Of a stretch of DNA of 64,000 nucleotides, positions 1 to 11,691 are shown one piece after another (position 1 is the stretch's first letter; each line of letters opens with the position of its first letter). A model generated the notes under the pieces. The model searched no databases and was not told where the DNA came from. It worked only from the letters and a program-made list of their open reading frames with translations. Source of the stretch: Rhyacophila brunnea (taxonomy: Eukaryota > Arthropoda > Insecta > Trichoptera > Rhyacophilidae); NCBI GenBank assembly GCA_022495005.1, contig JAGYXB010000519.1, forward strand, positions 103,172-167,171, written 5' to 3'. Position numbers and translations under genes: made by a program.

Positions 1-924
1 TTCTCGTAACTTTGCAGTTATTCGGGTCGAAATGGTTAAAAAGAAATGTGTTTTTGACTTATCGATGCTAACTTCTTGGTGGATAAAATTGTATTAATTA
101 AAATATAATACAACGTGTAGTCGTTACTCCACATTTAACATTGATCGGGACCGGTTTTGCTCGTCCATGTTTTTTTTTATCGAATCTAAGTATTTTAAAT
201 ACTCAGGAGCATTTTTGGTTCGGTTATACATAATATCAGTGTGACGCGCTAGGTAATTTGAAGTTCAGAAGTAGTTCGTATGCTTATTGCAGTGGCGAAG
301 ACTCCGTACTAGACGATTATTTAAAGCCTACCTTCTTCAGAAAAATATTTTTTTATTGCATATTGACGTACATAATATTTAAATAATTACTTAGATTCTA
401 TAAAATAATTTAATTTGCCAACAACATCCGATTGGTGATGTTTTTTTGTGTGAACACTATGTCACGTGACCACATCATGTCTATCACAATGTATGCAATA
501 TGATAGGTCTTGATGGTCAAGTCTAAAATCTTTGCGTATAATATTATTGTCTATGACTGCGGTTTTAAATAACCATTAATAACATAATTTAATAAAATAA
601 TTTCTATGGCACCTAGCTATTCAATCATAATAAAATGAAAATAAAAATAAAAATAATTTTATGTAATGATTTTTTATGTGTCTACATGTTTAGGAAAATT
701 ACATAATTTAAACTCATTGCTCAATCTTATATCGTCAGTGAGCTGTTGAAATTTCATAGAATTAGTGTGTACCTATTTATCAATTAATAGTAATATTGTA
801 TTATCTTCTACCGAACAAATGTGTTCTGTTTATCTGATCTCCACAGCCTACCTCTTTCCAAAAGTCACCTTCGCCACAGGCTTATTGAGTTTGGAAACCA
901 CTGGTCTAGTTATAGAGTCTATAC
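1..924. other. No gene seen; AT-rich DNA
   Basis: I see no supported gene. The only structure is an isolated CAGTGGCGAAG near 288, resembling the end of a family P or hAT element, without a partner end. The 8 bases at 917-924 (GTCTATAC) are the left target duplication of the next element. Confidence 0.5.
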
Positions 925-1525
925 CAGTGATTCTCATGTGCGGCCACCAACATCATTTTCAGTATTTAATTTAATTAACTGAGCTAACTTTAAATATGTG
1001 TAATTGGAAATGAGTCATGACCAAGTACTTAAAAACCATTTTAATAATACCACGGTTAAAAAATTTTGGTCGAAGCTATACGTTGACCAAGAATCAAGTC
1101 AATTCAAAGAATTGGTAACAATTATTACTTTATTAATATTGTCGATTTGTCCTACTACTGTATACTGTGAAAGATCATTCAGTGTAAGGCACTTCATAAA
1201 AAACAAATATTGAAGCCAGTTGACAGATGTAAACTAAGAAGCAGCCATGCGGCTCGCATTGGAAATAAAGAGTATTGAGGAATTTCCATTTGCATTATTT
1301 TGAAATACGAGTACCTAAAATATATGTTCTAAAATGTTCAAATGTCTTATATTAAATGGACTTGTCTATAAATAAATTGATCCATTTTTTTAGTACCTAT
1401 ATTAAATTTAGCTTTAATTTTTTCAATCACAACAAAAGTGAAATATGGTGCGGCCACCAGACGTTTCCATAGAACTGTCAATGTAAATTGTGCGGCCACA
1501 GTTAAATTTCACGAGAGAACCACTG
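925..1525 (+). mobile_element. hAT-type element, non-autonomous, with transposase C-terminal remnant
   Basis: A 601-bp element with short terminal inverted repeats (CAGTGATTCTC at the left, complement of CAGTGGTTCTC at the right) and subterminal GCGGCCAC motifs at both ends. It is flanked by a perfect 8-bp duplication GTCTATAC (917-924 and 1526-1533), the hallmark length for hAT transposition. An open frame at 1004-1213 resembles the hAT C-terminal dimerisation region: it has FW near its start and an ERSFS motif followed by IKN, the usual 'AERxFSxLKxIKN' block. The rest of the transposase is absent, so the copy cannot move by itself. Confidence 0.85.
1004..1213 (+). pseudogene. hAT transposase C-terminal (dimerisation) fragment
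   Basis: About 69 residues. Visible blocks are KKFWSKLY, then FKELVTIITLLILSICPTT and CERSFSVRHFIKNKY. In hAT transposases this region forms the dimer interface and part of the catalytic fold. The order and spacing (FW, FxEL, LLSIP-like, ERSFS, IKN) match the family, but catalytic D and D residues and any zinc finger are missing. It lies within the 8-bp-flanked element at 925-1525 and is a relic. Confidence 0.65.
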
Positions 1526-1533
1526 GTCTATAC

Positions 1534-2625
1534 TATTGTGTTCATTGCAATTGCAATATATGACATTTCTGGGATATAAGTTTTATATTGTGAACAAGTT
1601 CTCACTTGAAGACATATCGATTTTGTCGATGCCACGACTATGATGCAGTGACCCTGGAAGTTTTCCTGCAGCTCAAAATAGTTGCAATAACTGGTGACCT
1701 CCGTCTGTTGCTAGACGAATGCAGTGCTTTAAGGCCTCAGGGAAATCAAACGGAACCTCAGATACTGAAGTTTATAAATTAAATTAAAGAAAGTTTTGCA
1801 ATATTTTTTTCTATACAACGCAGGTAGTCATGAAATCATGGGATCCGGATTTAAATCTATATGTGGTGATTGGGTTGAACTGTAGTTTGCGTAAAAATGT
1901 ATGTAATATAACTGCACGATTAAGAGTTTTTCCAGTATATTCATGTTATAACAGAAAAACTTAATAACACCATATTCATCGATTAATTAATAACTTGGCG
2001 CTGCGATCACCTAAGGCAGTGGTCGGCAGTTTGTCAAGTGAGAAGAGCCAAATTGTCAAGAAAACATGATAACAAAAGTACCAGAGAGCCGCATTGGTGT
2101 AATATACATATTATGTATATGGATATGGATTTTTAGGGGGAAAAAGTTCAAGATTTTTGTTTGATTCCCAGACTTGAGAAACTATGCAGAGAAAAGAAGG
2201 CGTACCCATATAAATAATTGGTATTTTTTAGAGCGCTGATAAAAAAATCTTTTGGCGTAAAGGGTACTGCGAGACAAAACGATTGAAACTAACTGCCATA
2301 GTTACTAAAGTATCAATAGGGAAATATTTGTAAATGTCTCTATAAGCGAACGAATCATGTCCTGTCTTAAATTAACTGGATTCCAATCAAAATCATTGGC
2401 AATGTTTATAATATTATAACAGAATTTACAATTAACAACATTTACATGACTATACCTAATAATAATACTAGTGACTATTCATATGAATGTAATTTACATT
2501 TTGAGTGATTATACAATGTTATATAATAACTAGTGGGAATCCGCAACCCCTGTATACATGCGGCGCCACTACCTCCTATTAGGGGTGGTCCGCTCTCTGG
2601 CCACCAGAGCCCTTGCTCTTCCTTC
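1534..2625. other. No gene seen
   Basis: No coding signal recognised. CAGTGGTCGGCAG at about 2013 followed by AGAGCC and GAGAGCCGCA motifs resembles one end of an old hAT element, but no matching end or target duplication was found. Confidence 0.4.
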
Positions 2626-3219
2626 CAGTGGCAAAGGGTGGAGATAGGCTGTTAAGATAAGACATAAATAGCGAACATTACTTTGTCAGTCATGCGTATT
2701 TGTTTTTATTGTACTCGTACTAAGACTACAATTTACAGATGGTATTAGTTATTTTTTAAAAATCAATTAAACCCAGCCTAAGCCAAACCATAATAGTTTT
2801 GGTATTCTTTGGGCGATACGACAAAATTGTGCACACTTTTTCATTCATACATACTCAAATCATTAAACTCTGTCTAAATTAAGCTATAATAGATAAAACA
2901 TATTATTCTATCGATAAAATATCCAAAGTTATGTATGATTTAATTATTGCATAATTTTAGATATTTTGTAGATAGACGAGTATTTTTTGACTATTATCTA
3001 TTATCGCTTGGTTTCGCAGGGTTTAATTGAATAATTATAATTTATAAATAAATTATTATATAAATTTATGAATAAATGAATATTTTAAAATCTAACCAAA
3101 ACCGTCTGTAAATTATTGTAGTCTTATTTCAATGAAAATATATACGTATGACTGACAAAGTTTAGTGTTTGCACTATTTAAGGCTGCTCTTAATAGCCTA
3201 CCTCCACCCTTCGCCATTG
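2626..3219. mobile_element. Family P non-autonomous element, copy 1
   Basis: 594 bp. Terminal inverted repeats run CAGTGGCAAAGGGTGGAG inward from the left and the complement at the right (CTCCACCCTTCGCCATTG). It is bracketed by a perfect 8-bp duplication CTTCCTTC (2618-2625 and 3220-3227). The interior is largely an imperfect inverted repeat with no coding potential. Related copies lie at 13588-14485, 39590-40075 and, degraded, 8520-8900. The 8-bp duplication and CAGTG terminus point to hAT-type transposition. Confidence 0.85.
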
Positions 3220-3356
3220 CTTCCTTCTATATATACATGTGGCAAACGACGACGCTTACCAATGAAATGTATAAGTTATATGACCTCGAAAAGTAAATCG
3301 ATGATAGCCATGTTTTTTCACATGGGAGAAATCAATCTCTAGTGAAGGTTCCAGAT

Positions 3357-3981
3357 CAGTGTTTCCCAACCTTATTTGTGCCATGCCCCACTTCAACGCT
3401 TCAAAAATCTCTTCAAAAATCTTGAAAGCCTGTCAAGTCATCCAGTGCAATCATCGAACAAGCTAACAAGCAGGTTGTAAATACTCTACCGAGAAAAATT
3501 GAAAGCCGGTCAACTTTACACGCTACACGCCGGCGTGTGGGCCTACTGCGTCTGCGCAGTAGCAACCTCCCGGTAAAAAAACGAACTACATTCTGTCAAA
3601 ATAGTCGCTGGCTTGTGGCTTCTCAGCGAATGGAAACTTTTGTGTGTCATCATCATAATCGCAGTAGCTGAATCGCCCGCTATTAAATTCGCCAACAAAC
3701 AGCTCGTAAAGTAGCTCAATGTAATTGACGCTTTAGAAATCATTTACAGCGCTAATGCGCCGCATTCAAATAAATATTATGATGGAAATGGCAACAGTCA
3801 TAGACTAATATGCAACAGTAATTATCTCGGAAAATCATGGTAGCAATATCAAAAAAATATTTTCGAAAATGCGTTTTTATAACAAAAAAAAATGTACCAA
3901 ATATTAATGATTTGCACATTGCCCTCCAAATCATTCAAATTGCTCCCCGGTGGAGCATACGCCCCACGTTGGGAAACACTG
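3357..3981. mobile_element. hAT-type element, non-autonomous
   Basis: 625 bp with terminal inverted repeats CAGTGTTTCCCAACCTT (left) and complement of CAGTGTTTCCCAACGTGG (right). A perfect 8-bp duplication TTCCAGAT flanks it (3349-3356, 3982-3989). Subterminal CCCCAC stretches mirror one another. I could not recognise transposase residues in the interior, so this is probably a deletion derivative. Confidence 0.85.
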
Positions 3982-4159
3982 TTCCAGATCGATAGGATCA
4001 TTAATAATAAAAAAATTTAATTTGGAGACCGTACCAGACCGCGTCAAAATTATAATACCGAATTTCAAGTTCCTGGATGTACGGGAAGTAGGTAAAATAA
4101 TGCGGGATAAAACACACGATAGAAAATGGAAATAGAAAAAAATGATTTTAGAAAATCTT

Positions 4160-4850
4160 TACCCGGGTCGCAGACCTAAATTCGTCTCGACTGCAATACG
4201 TCGAATATGTGAATGTGATTTTGTTGGTATTCACAAAACACATGTAACCTAATGTATCTCTGAACACTGGTCGAATGGGATATTTTAGTTTTGATAAAAA
4301 CCGCTATTGTCGTAAGCAACAAATTTTACTCGACATAGGACGCAGGTGTAATTACAAAATGTCGCACTGGCACATGTGCAGAAGTGGCTTTCTTTTTCAT
4401 AGGTACTTGTTTATTAAAGACAGTTATAACATCGCGCCAAATTTTAATTTATGACTATATTCCAGACGAGACGATTTTCAATGTGCCAAACAGCGGCAAT
4501 TTTCATTAACGCAGATGACGCAATCGATTCGTCAGAAAATTTGAAAGGGGCCTCGAAACAGTTCAAACTAGTCATTCAATTATTACATCACAAATTGAAT
4601 ATAAAGTGGTACCCACTCAAAGCATAACAAAATCTCTGCAACAGTGCAACTAACGGCAAAAGGGCATATTATAACAACACAACCACACAAACGGATGCAT
4701 AATAATTGGCCTGAAAGTCAGTCAGTGTGTCGGGCCTCTAAGTCACTGGTGCGACAAGACTTATAGAGTAGATCTACAATTAAAATATATTAATTATATT
4801 ATATCTACATACATACCCATTTTATTTATTATGTTCTGCAAAATCTACAC
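4160..4850. repeat. Dispersed repeat, copy 1 (partner near 11.33-12.84 kb)
   Basis: Blocks such as AGCATAACAAAAT, the CAGTTCAAAC stretch and GTCGGGCCTCT recur in the same order in 11330-11690 and 12700-12840. The second copy is split by the hAT element at 11692-12481. The left part (about 4164-4200) also resembles the terminus of the element nested at 13991. No coding potential is seen. Confidence 0.35.
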
Positions 4851-5109
4851 ATGAGATGTTATTTTAATAAAATTGCCAACATAAGCCATTAAAGAATGTA
4901 ATTTATTATTGTAATGTCTTTGCTAGAAAACAGATGGTCAGTAAAAGTAGAAAATAGAAATTTAATCTACGTAAGTATGAAAGAAAGTATTTTTTGAATA
5001 GTTTTTACAAGCAGATGACAAGTTGAATGGAATTAACGTAGTGAGGTGATAATGAACATTCTTACAGAAGCCTGTGACCTGTATCCAACCTTTTTGTGTA
5101 TTTTGAATA

Positions 5110-5470
5110 TTATTTTATAACAATATTGGTTGAGCTAATTATGGTGGCCCTCATTCCTTTCTTCCCTTCTACCTCAAATCATCAGAATTGTCGCAAGACC
5201 AGGCAAAAAGCAGTTATGGGTTAGTAGTCACGTCAGCCATTCATACAACCCAAACTATTTCTGAACCTCAAGGTGACTCAACAAGTGGATACCATGAACG
5301 TGTCCAGTGCAACCGTCGTAGAAACATCATAAAATGTTAGTGCTTGGCATCCTACTTGTGACTTTCTCCTATGTATCCTTCACCATCACGATCATCCCAC
5401 CAATCAATAGCAGTCCACTATGAAAAGCGCAACCGAATATAAACACTATAACTACAGAGATCTTCTTTAT
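5110..5470 (+). repeat. Dispersed repeat family R, copy R1
   Basis: Shares an ordered set of blocks with five other places: an ATGGTGGCCCTCATTCC-like start, GTCGCAAGACCAGGC, GTTAGTGCTTGGCATCC, and an AGTCCACT..AAAGCGC end. Other copies: 20757-21690, 31790-32080, 36440-36860 (complement), 42813-43260 (complement), 47365-47480. No protein or terminal inverted repeat was recognised; the class is unknown. Confidence 0.6.
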
Positions 5471-5774
5471 TATTCAGTGACATATTATTTATGACACGTT
5501 TACAGTTGGTATAAGAGATTTCAGTCGCGGACAATATACGCGGTGGAAACGACGAGGCACGGTAAGGTATGGGCGATTCTCAGTCGCGCTGGCTAGCTGT
5601 GAGCTTTCCTAAGAGAAAGTGAGAAAAATTAAAGTTTTTAGTACCTACCTAACCTAACCAAAAATCAAATTATTTCAATTTAAAACATTTAAAAATGAAT
5701 AAATAATAAGATCTTATGTAAATAATGTAGTGACAATTTGCTACTTTACTTGAAAAAAGAATTTTGTCAGTCTC

Positions 5775-5930
5775 GTCATATTATAGAGATCGACAACTAT
5801 AACTTGAGGTGTTTCGGTTTGAAGAACTATTAGCTTGACCTACATTAGCATTATTCACACCGTAACACTCACACCAAGGTCACGCCTCAAGATATAATGC
5901 AGTTGTCGGTCAATATGATATAATATCATA
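5775..5930. repeat. Short imperfect palindrome
   Basis: About 150 bp able to fold on itself: TCATATT, GATCGACAACT and CTTGAGGTG on the left are mirrored by CGCCTCAAG, AGTTGTCGGTC and AATATGA on the right. Either a miniature inverted-repeat element or a hairpin transcript; nothing distinguishes them here. Confidence 0.5.
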
Positions 5931-5986
5931 CAATATGGTTCAATCTACTCAAAATAAATGCAAGTAGTTGAGTGACCGCAAATCAG

Positions 5987-6165
5987 TGATTAGCAACCCG
6001 AAGTCCGCGGGCCGCATGCGGCGTTCGGTATAATTTTCGACTAGCAAGATTATTTTTATAATACCCACCTAATAAGTCGAACAATGAAAACAATATAATT
6101 GTTTTGTAAATAATCGGTTGGATACTTATTTATATAAATACGGCTCCAGTGTTGCTAACCACATC
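5987..6165. mobile_element. Possible short hAT-like miniature element
   Basis: Left end CAGTGATTAGCAACCC and right end GTTGCTAACCAC are approximate inverted complements about 175 bp apart. The right terminus has lost the expected CACTG and I find no clear target duplication, so the call is weak. Confidence 0.3.
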
Positions 6166-6383
6166 ATCATTTTATTATAGTATAATATTATGTACCTACC
6201 TAGAATAATTTTGGTACGCGTAGGTACTATATTATTATGTATCATACTAAAAAAATCTATTTTTTTGTATTTCCATTCAATAATCATTAGGGACTATTTA
6301 TTATGAATTTAAAATTTGAATAATAACAAAATGTCTTGATCGAGTTTCAGGAACGAAAAATTAAGGGTTAAAAATTAATAATT

Positions 6384-6848
6384 ACAAGATAAAAAGACCT
6401 TTTTAAATACAACGTTTTTAATTTTTCTGTTGAATTATTATGCTCAATATGCTCAAACTTGTACTTGATATGAAGTCAATAAAAAACAAACAAACAAATA
6501 TAGAATACTGAAATGTCATTTTGATTTCCATAGTAACGCACGTATATATTAATAATTTAGTTGCTAGGACCCCAGACCCCTAGCAACCAATAATAGTGGA
6601 TTGGATTACGGATTTCTTCCGATATAACTTTTCATACAAAACAGAATTAACTGAAAATGAATTCAATTCTACTTAAAGATGGCTAAAAGTATTGAAAGAA
6701 TGCATTGGCTTCGTGTCCTGATATATTCTAAAAGTTTCAAATGTCTAACTAGTCGGGAAGTTAGTTAAAAATCGATTGCAAGATTTGTACTCGATAAACA
6801 ACCACCGGACGTATAAGAATATGAGCTGATAAAAGCGTTGTAAAAAAT
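6384..6848 (+). mobile_element. Family X element, copy X1
   Basis: About 465 bp. It begins with an ACAAGATAAAAAG stretch and TACAACGTTTTT and ends with AAAAGCGTTGTAAAA, so the ends are inverted complements (ACAACGTTTTTA). Interior landmarks shared by all five copies are the 14-mer ATTTCCATAGTAAC (6524-6537), a TTGCTAGG/CCTAGCAA hairpin, and the block AGATGGCTAAAAGTATT. No protein is encoded. Other copies: 22952, 30391, 32435 and 44585. Confidence 0.75.
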
Positions 6849-6849
6849 A

Positions 6850-7182
6850 AACAAATCGACAATTTGCAGTATTTTTTTGTAAAATGTCCTATAATTCCGA
6901 ATATTCCGATACCTAATTTCGAGAAGTTAGCTCTGCGCGGTCCACAAATTTTTTTCAGCATTTAATTTGACCCATTTGGTATGAAAGGTCGCAAATCACG
7001 CTATAATTTGTAGTATTTTTTTGTAAAATGTACTATAATTCCGATAATTTCGAGAAGAAGTTTTTTCAGCATTTAATTTGACCCATTTGGTATGAAAGGT
7101 CGCAAATCACGTTATAATTTGTAGTATTTTTTTGTAAAATGTACTATAATTCCGATAATTTCGAGAAGAAGTTTTTTCAGCA
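6850..7182. repeat. Tandem repeat, 111-bp unit
   Basis: The 10-mer TTTAATTTGA recurs at 6961, 7072 and 7183, giving a 111-bp period. Two nearly identical units (6961-7182) follow a more diverged one (from about 6850). Locus 2 has a single unit near 54000-54110, so the amplification is specific to locus 1. Confidence 0.85.
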
Positions 7183-7430
7183 TTTAATTTGACCTTCTTG
7201 GATTGAAAGGTCAACAATCACTGCTGTAACTGATTTTAGTCCATAATGACTTATTATTGAATTGATATTGAAAATCATGACGTGACGTGTTATCAATTCG
7301 GTACCAACGTAATGATAGTTACGTTTCATTGAATCTGATAGACGTTCAATACTTACCTAATAATATTTCTATACATACGTACATACCGATTAAATTTACT
7401 AGAATTTAAAATTTGTCATCTCTTGCACAG

Positions 7431-7449
7431 GCCTTCGTGGCGCAATGGC

Positions 7450-7485
<36 letters not shown>

Positions 7486-7502
7486 GAGCCCACCCGGGGG
7501 CG
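7431..7502 (+). tRNA. tRNA-Asn (anticodon GTT)
   Basis: A 72-nt gene with all four arms. The acceptor GCCTTCG pairs with CGGGGGC (two G-U pairs) and discriminator G follows. The D loop AATGGCA is minimal but keeps GG. Anticodon stem TTCGG/CCGAA encloses CTGTTAA, giving anticodon GTT. T arm GGTGG-TTCGAGC-CCACC is perfect. Internal promoters are present: A box around TGGCGCAATGG and B box GGTTCGAGCCC. A run of eight T at about 7505-7512 would end RNA polymerase III transcription. An identical gene lies at 54328-54399. Confidence 0.95.
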
Positions 7503-7514
7503 ATGTTTTTTTTA
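7503..7514 (+). terminator. Pol III terminator of tRNA-Asn
   Basis: A run of eight T residues begins three bases after the tRNA discriminator base, the usual RNA polymerase III stop signal. Confidence 0.85.
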
Positions 7515-7950
7515 ATATTATTTTTTTATTTATAACTCTGAATATAATAATTATTAGTAGGTACAACTATTAATATTTAACAAGCAAATTAATAAAGAAA
7601 TAAAAATATGACAATAAATTTTAACTTAATATTGTTTTTTATTTATATCTCTCAATAAAATAATTATTTTACTTAAGTAAACTATTAATATTTAACAAGC
7701 AAATTAATATAGAATTAATAAAAATTCATAAACATATGATAATAAAAACAGTAAATTTTAACTTAACATGTCCATATTTCCTGGCAACTCTGTGAGGAAA
7801 ATGAAGAACATTTTGAACGCCTAGTACTACATACAAAATGTTTGTTGGTTAAAAAGGGTGTTTATCTTCATTATTATAGTACTTGGGAAAGTATTGTACC
7901 GTTCATAATTGACAAATAATTATTGTAGAAGAGATAGCTGGTAATAGTGT

Positions 7951-9985
7951 GACACCGACATAACGTCATGTATACTTGCCAGATAAATTTATCATTTCAC
8001 TTAACGATCTTGTGGTGTACCGATCTGTCAATTTACGTAATTTGAAGCTTTTTATAGTAACAATATGTCTAAAACGATCAAGTGTGATGTTAGAATTATT
8101 ATTAGTAAACTTTTATTTTATTGCGAAGATGAAAGGAAGTCGCATCTAAAAAGAGAGCCGATACGTTAGACGCCTCTAGTACGCGTCGCCGCCATGACAG
8201 GTACGTCACTAGAAGTCTTCTACATGCGACTACAACGACTTCCTGTTATCGCCTATTTCCTTTTATCAGACAATACTTACTTCATTGACAGAAACTATAT
8301 TTACTTTCTGTATCATTAGTAGCTGTGGTTTATTTATTAGAACATTTTGAGGTGTGTTTATCACGTTACCATGTTTCTGTAATTTATGTAAACCTTGACA
8401 TATCAAACTAGATAAAGATATGTACGACATATAACATGAACGATAAATGGTTCACAGACACTTCACCACCGTAGACAATCGAAACGTTCTTTTTTCAAAT
8501 ACCGATAAGTCCATAACAAAAAGCGAACCATAACAGATTTTAGATTTAAAAAAAATATTCTATAAAATATCTAAAAAATACGCTTTTCAATCATAAATTT
8601 TATTATCTTTAGATATTTTATAGATAGAGGAATATTTTTTTAATCTCTTATGGTTTGGTTTAGGTAGCGTCACAAATAATAAATATGACTGAAGAAGTGT
8701 GTATTATTGTTGTAGGATTTTCACACTCTACGCCTACTATTATCGTTTGGGTTGGCAGATTTTAATTGAATTTTAAAAACTAATCAATTCCAACTGCAAT
8801 AATTTGTATTATTATTTAAATGACAACAAATACATATGAGTATAATAAAGTGTAGTAGGTATGCTATATTTATGTCTAATCTCCGCAGCCTATCCTTAGA
8901 GCGTCGCGATATATACGGGGGGAAGGGCGCCAAATATCCTGGTATAGGGTCCTACTTCAGGATTTACTACTACTAGTCACAGAACAGATGATAAATATAA
9001 TTCCGATAGGCTATATACCAGTACAGTAAATTTTGAAGCATGGTTTTGAATATATGAGTATCCTGCAAAAATGAACCACGCATTATATACGTGCAATAGT
9101 GTGTGTAATACACCAATATTAAATGAGCGTCGATGCATAAACCGAGATCAGTTGTCAGTATTCGACGTATTAAGTATTCTTGACACGTGTTTAAATTAAT
9201 CCCGAATTCTTCCTTACTCGAGATCGGTTGCCTGCTTCTCATTTCAGTTCCCGTTACTTCCGAGTTCCCTGATACTAGTATTATTATTTTTGTTAATTCC
9301 TACTGTATTTCTAAGTTATTTTTTTTACATTATTATGCATACTTTATATTATGAATATCTAGGAATAATTTCGGCATGCGTTGCATCTACAGCATATATT
9401 AACGATACGCCACTGGACTACATACGTTTTTCAAAAACCCTGTGAAGCTGTCCGCGGCTGTCAATTGTTTGAGTACGAACATAAACAACTAATTGAAAAT
9501 ATTTCCAGTACAAGTAAGTACCTAGTAGCCGTTTGCTCATTGGCCACTTCTGAGCCTTAGATTTTAATTACAACCCTAATCATTTGAGAAGTTGTGACTT
9601 ATTATGAAGGTTACGATCCAAATATAATTAAATTGTCATTTCACTCGAAGTGATTAATTATTTCGTCACTACCATTACCACTGACCGCCATTTTGAAGTC
9701 AGCGCTGTATGTCATAAACAAATTAATGGGTCATTACTTGACTGTCAATCCTACCCAACAAAGCTATATAAGAGCTTTATCATTTTTTTTATCATGGTAA
9801 TATCAGCACAAGGGATGGAAAGGCGATCAACTTAAGACAGAGCTTAATTAAGAGATTATTTGGCTCTACTCACAGTTCCTTAAATAAAATTTTATTATAG
9901 AATGGTTTTATAATATATAGAATAGAAATACTTTGGGCCTACGTTGGTCGACAGTTAAAGTAAGCTTTATTTATAAAATAGAAAA
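7951..9985. other. No gene seen; degraded family P copy within
   Basis: Apart from about 8520-8900, which shares inverted blocks with family P (TTTTATAGATAGA, TATGGTTTGGTTTAG, GCAGATTTTAATTGAAT), I recognise nothing. Open frames here are short and low-complexity. Confidence 0.45.
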
Positions 9986-10375
9986 ACTTCAGGTTTTAGA
10001 ATTTATTCCGAATTCATAGAGATTAACCAACAATAACATAAACATGACCCTCGTGTCAAGCCTATCAGGCACCATTAGCGAATGGTGTTAGATTAGTAAA
10101 TGTCCTCCCTAAAGACATACACATGTTCAATGATATACTTTGCATTTTGTTATTGAACTATATTTAACTGTATAAAATTGAATGTTTTTTGTTTTCTGTA
10201 TTAAATTATTGTACTTAAGTATGTTTTGATTTAATTTTTTTCTGTTATTATTATTATGTTCTCTTCTCTCTTGTGAGGGTAATATTTTTATAATGTAAAT
10301 CTCATGTTGTGTACGTCTTGAATTTAGATTTGTTATGTCCACAATGTTTTGTATTCTTAAATAAATAAATAAACA
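9986..10375 (+). mobile_element. Non-LTR retrotransposon (LINE) 3' end
   Basis: A decayed frame around 10089-10175 reads RLVNVLPKDIHMFND, matching the last block of Jockey/CR1-type reverse transcriptase polyproteins (a 'LWNxLPxxIxxF' signature). It is followed by a 3' untranslated part with ATGTTGTGTACGTCTTGAAT and an AAATAAATAAATAAAC tail. The same 3' motif occurs in complement at 27655, 33068, 48790 and 59718, so this is the 3' end of one LINE family. Confidence 0.65.
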
Positions 10376-10660
10376 GAGAATACTTCAAACGGTACAGGAA
10401 AACAGATTAACAAGATTAGATGACTCGCTCGACCAAATAACCAGATGAACCTGCCAAGGATTAGTTCAGTTCAGGTATGTATCACATTTGACAACTAGAT
10501 ACCACACTTATCATTAGAAACGAATCACAATAGTGTAAGGTGCTTAGTCCCAAAATAGAGGATCTGTATGATCAAAGGGATCAGAGTTTATCAGACTAAA
10601 CAGACTGGCTGTAAGACTGTGATGTGAGATATCAATTACGGACTACGGAGTCAACAAAGA

Positions 10661-10850
10661 GTTAAATCCACTTTCATCTACATAGTGTTTGCGACGTCCA
10701 GTCAATGAGCAGCGCCATCTATGGGTTTTTTTTCGAAGTCACGCTGCTATATATAGAGTTAAATCCTAATCTGTCTACATAGCGTTTGCGGTGTCCAGTC
10801 AATGTGCCGCGCCATCTATGGGTATATTTTCATGCCGCTATAGTATTCAA
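10661..10850. repeat. Tandem duplication, 97-bp unit
   Basis: GTTAAATCC occurs at 10661 and 10758, and GCGCCATCTATGGG at 10712 and 10809, so two diverged copies of a 97-bp unit lie head to tail. No coding potential. Confidence 0.75.
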
Positions 10851-11691
10851 AATAAATATCACTTCTTACGTTTGTCCTATCAAAGATTTGATAATAATGA
10901 TAGTGTTATAATGTATCAAATTATTGTTCTTATTGAATCTAATAAAATTAAAAAAATATTGTCTGGAATGCTTTACAAGCAACGTGTTAATTTTAAATCT
11001 CAATGTTATACAGCCATGTCGTTCCGGTAAAACAGATAATATGTAAAATTTACATGTAACTTCAATGGAGATCATGCCAACTACTTTATTTTCCACATAT
11101 GATAACATAATACAGTTTAATGTTATTCGTTTTGGTTTCAGTATTTATCTATTTTTATTTTCACAGAAAATAAACATATTGTCAAAACTCATTTACACAC
11201 GCGCCATGTCACACAGACGGATGATTATAGTTTTTACGCTAGAGGCAATAATATTGACATAAATGATGGTCATTTTCGATTCCGGGGGCAAATAAATTCA
11301 CGTTAGGATTAACGACAAACGACAGGTAACAGACTATGCGTGAATTCGTTTTTCCAGCTGGCACACAAGTTGTCGACATGATTACGTAATTATTTTTTCA
11401 ATGTTTGTTTTGTTCAGGTTCAGAGTATGGGCACGCTTGGCTTAATTATGAAACGATTTTATCGAAATATACAAGATGTCCATTATTAGAAAAGTTGAAG
11501 AAACTTTCTATATATATACAAGTGATTTTTTCGCCTCCGATAATGCGATAAATTCATATTTGAGTGACCAGTTCAAACCAGTTATAAAATTATATAAAAA
11601 ACCTCAAAACTATATCAAAAATTGAGTATGAAAAAATATTGTCCAAAGCATAACAAAATAACTGCAATATAACACAAAAGATTGTCTATAA

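Larger units (their letters stand above)
6275..7950 (+). repeat. Duplicated segment carrying tRNA-Asn, locus 1
   Basis: This segment and 53398-54735 derive from one another. Shared parts: about 80 bp at 6275-6355, then about 330 bp upstream of the tRNA gene, the tRNA itself, and diverged downstream sequence (GTGAGGAAAATGAAGAA block) to about 7950. In locus 1 a family X element (6384-6848) interrupts the duplication and a 111-bp unit is amplified. In locus 2 a different repeat occupies a nearby place. The insertions therefore probably came after the duplication. Confidence 0.75.

Noticed and set aside
288..312. CAGTGGCGAAG like the end of a family P or hAT element
   Set aside because: No matching second end or 8-bp duplication could be found.
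895..908. ACCACTGGTCTAG just before the first hAT element, similar to its right end and target
   Set aside because: Suggests an earlier tandem insertion, but no left end of such an element is visible; may be chance.
2013..2100. CAGTGGTCGGCAG with AGAGCC motifs, like a hAT left end
   Set aside because: No right terminus or target duplication; too decayed to delimit.
3543..3743. 66-codon minus-strand open frame in a hAT element
   Set aside because: No transposase motifs; chance frame in non-coding element interior.
6961..7192. Regular 111-bp units considered as a CRISPR-like array
   Set aside because: Units are whole tandem copies without unique spacers, in eukaryotic DNA.
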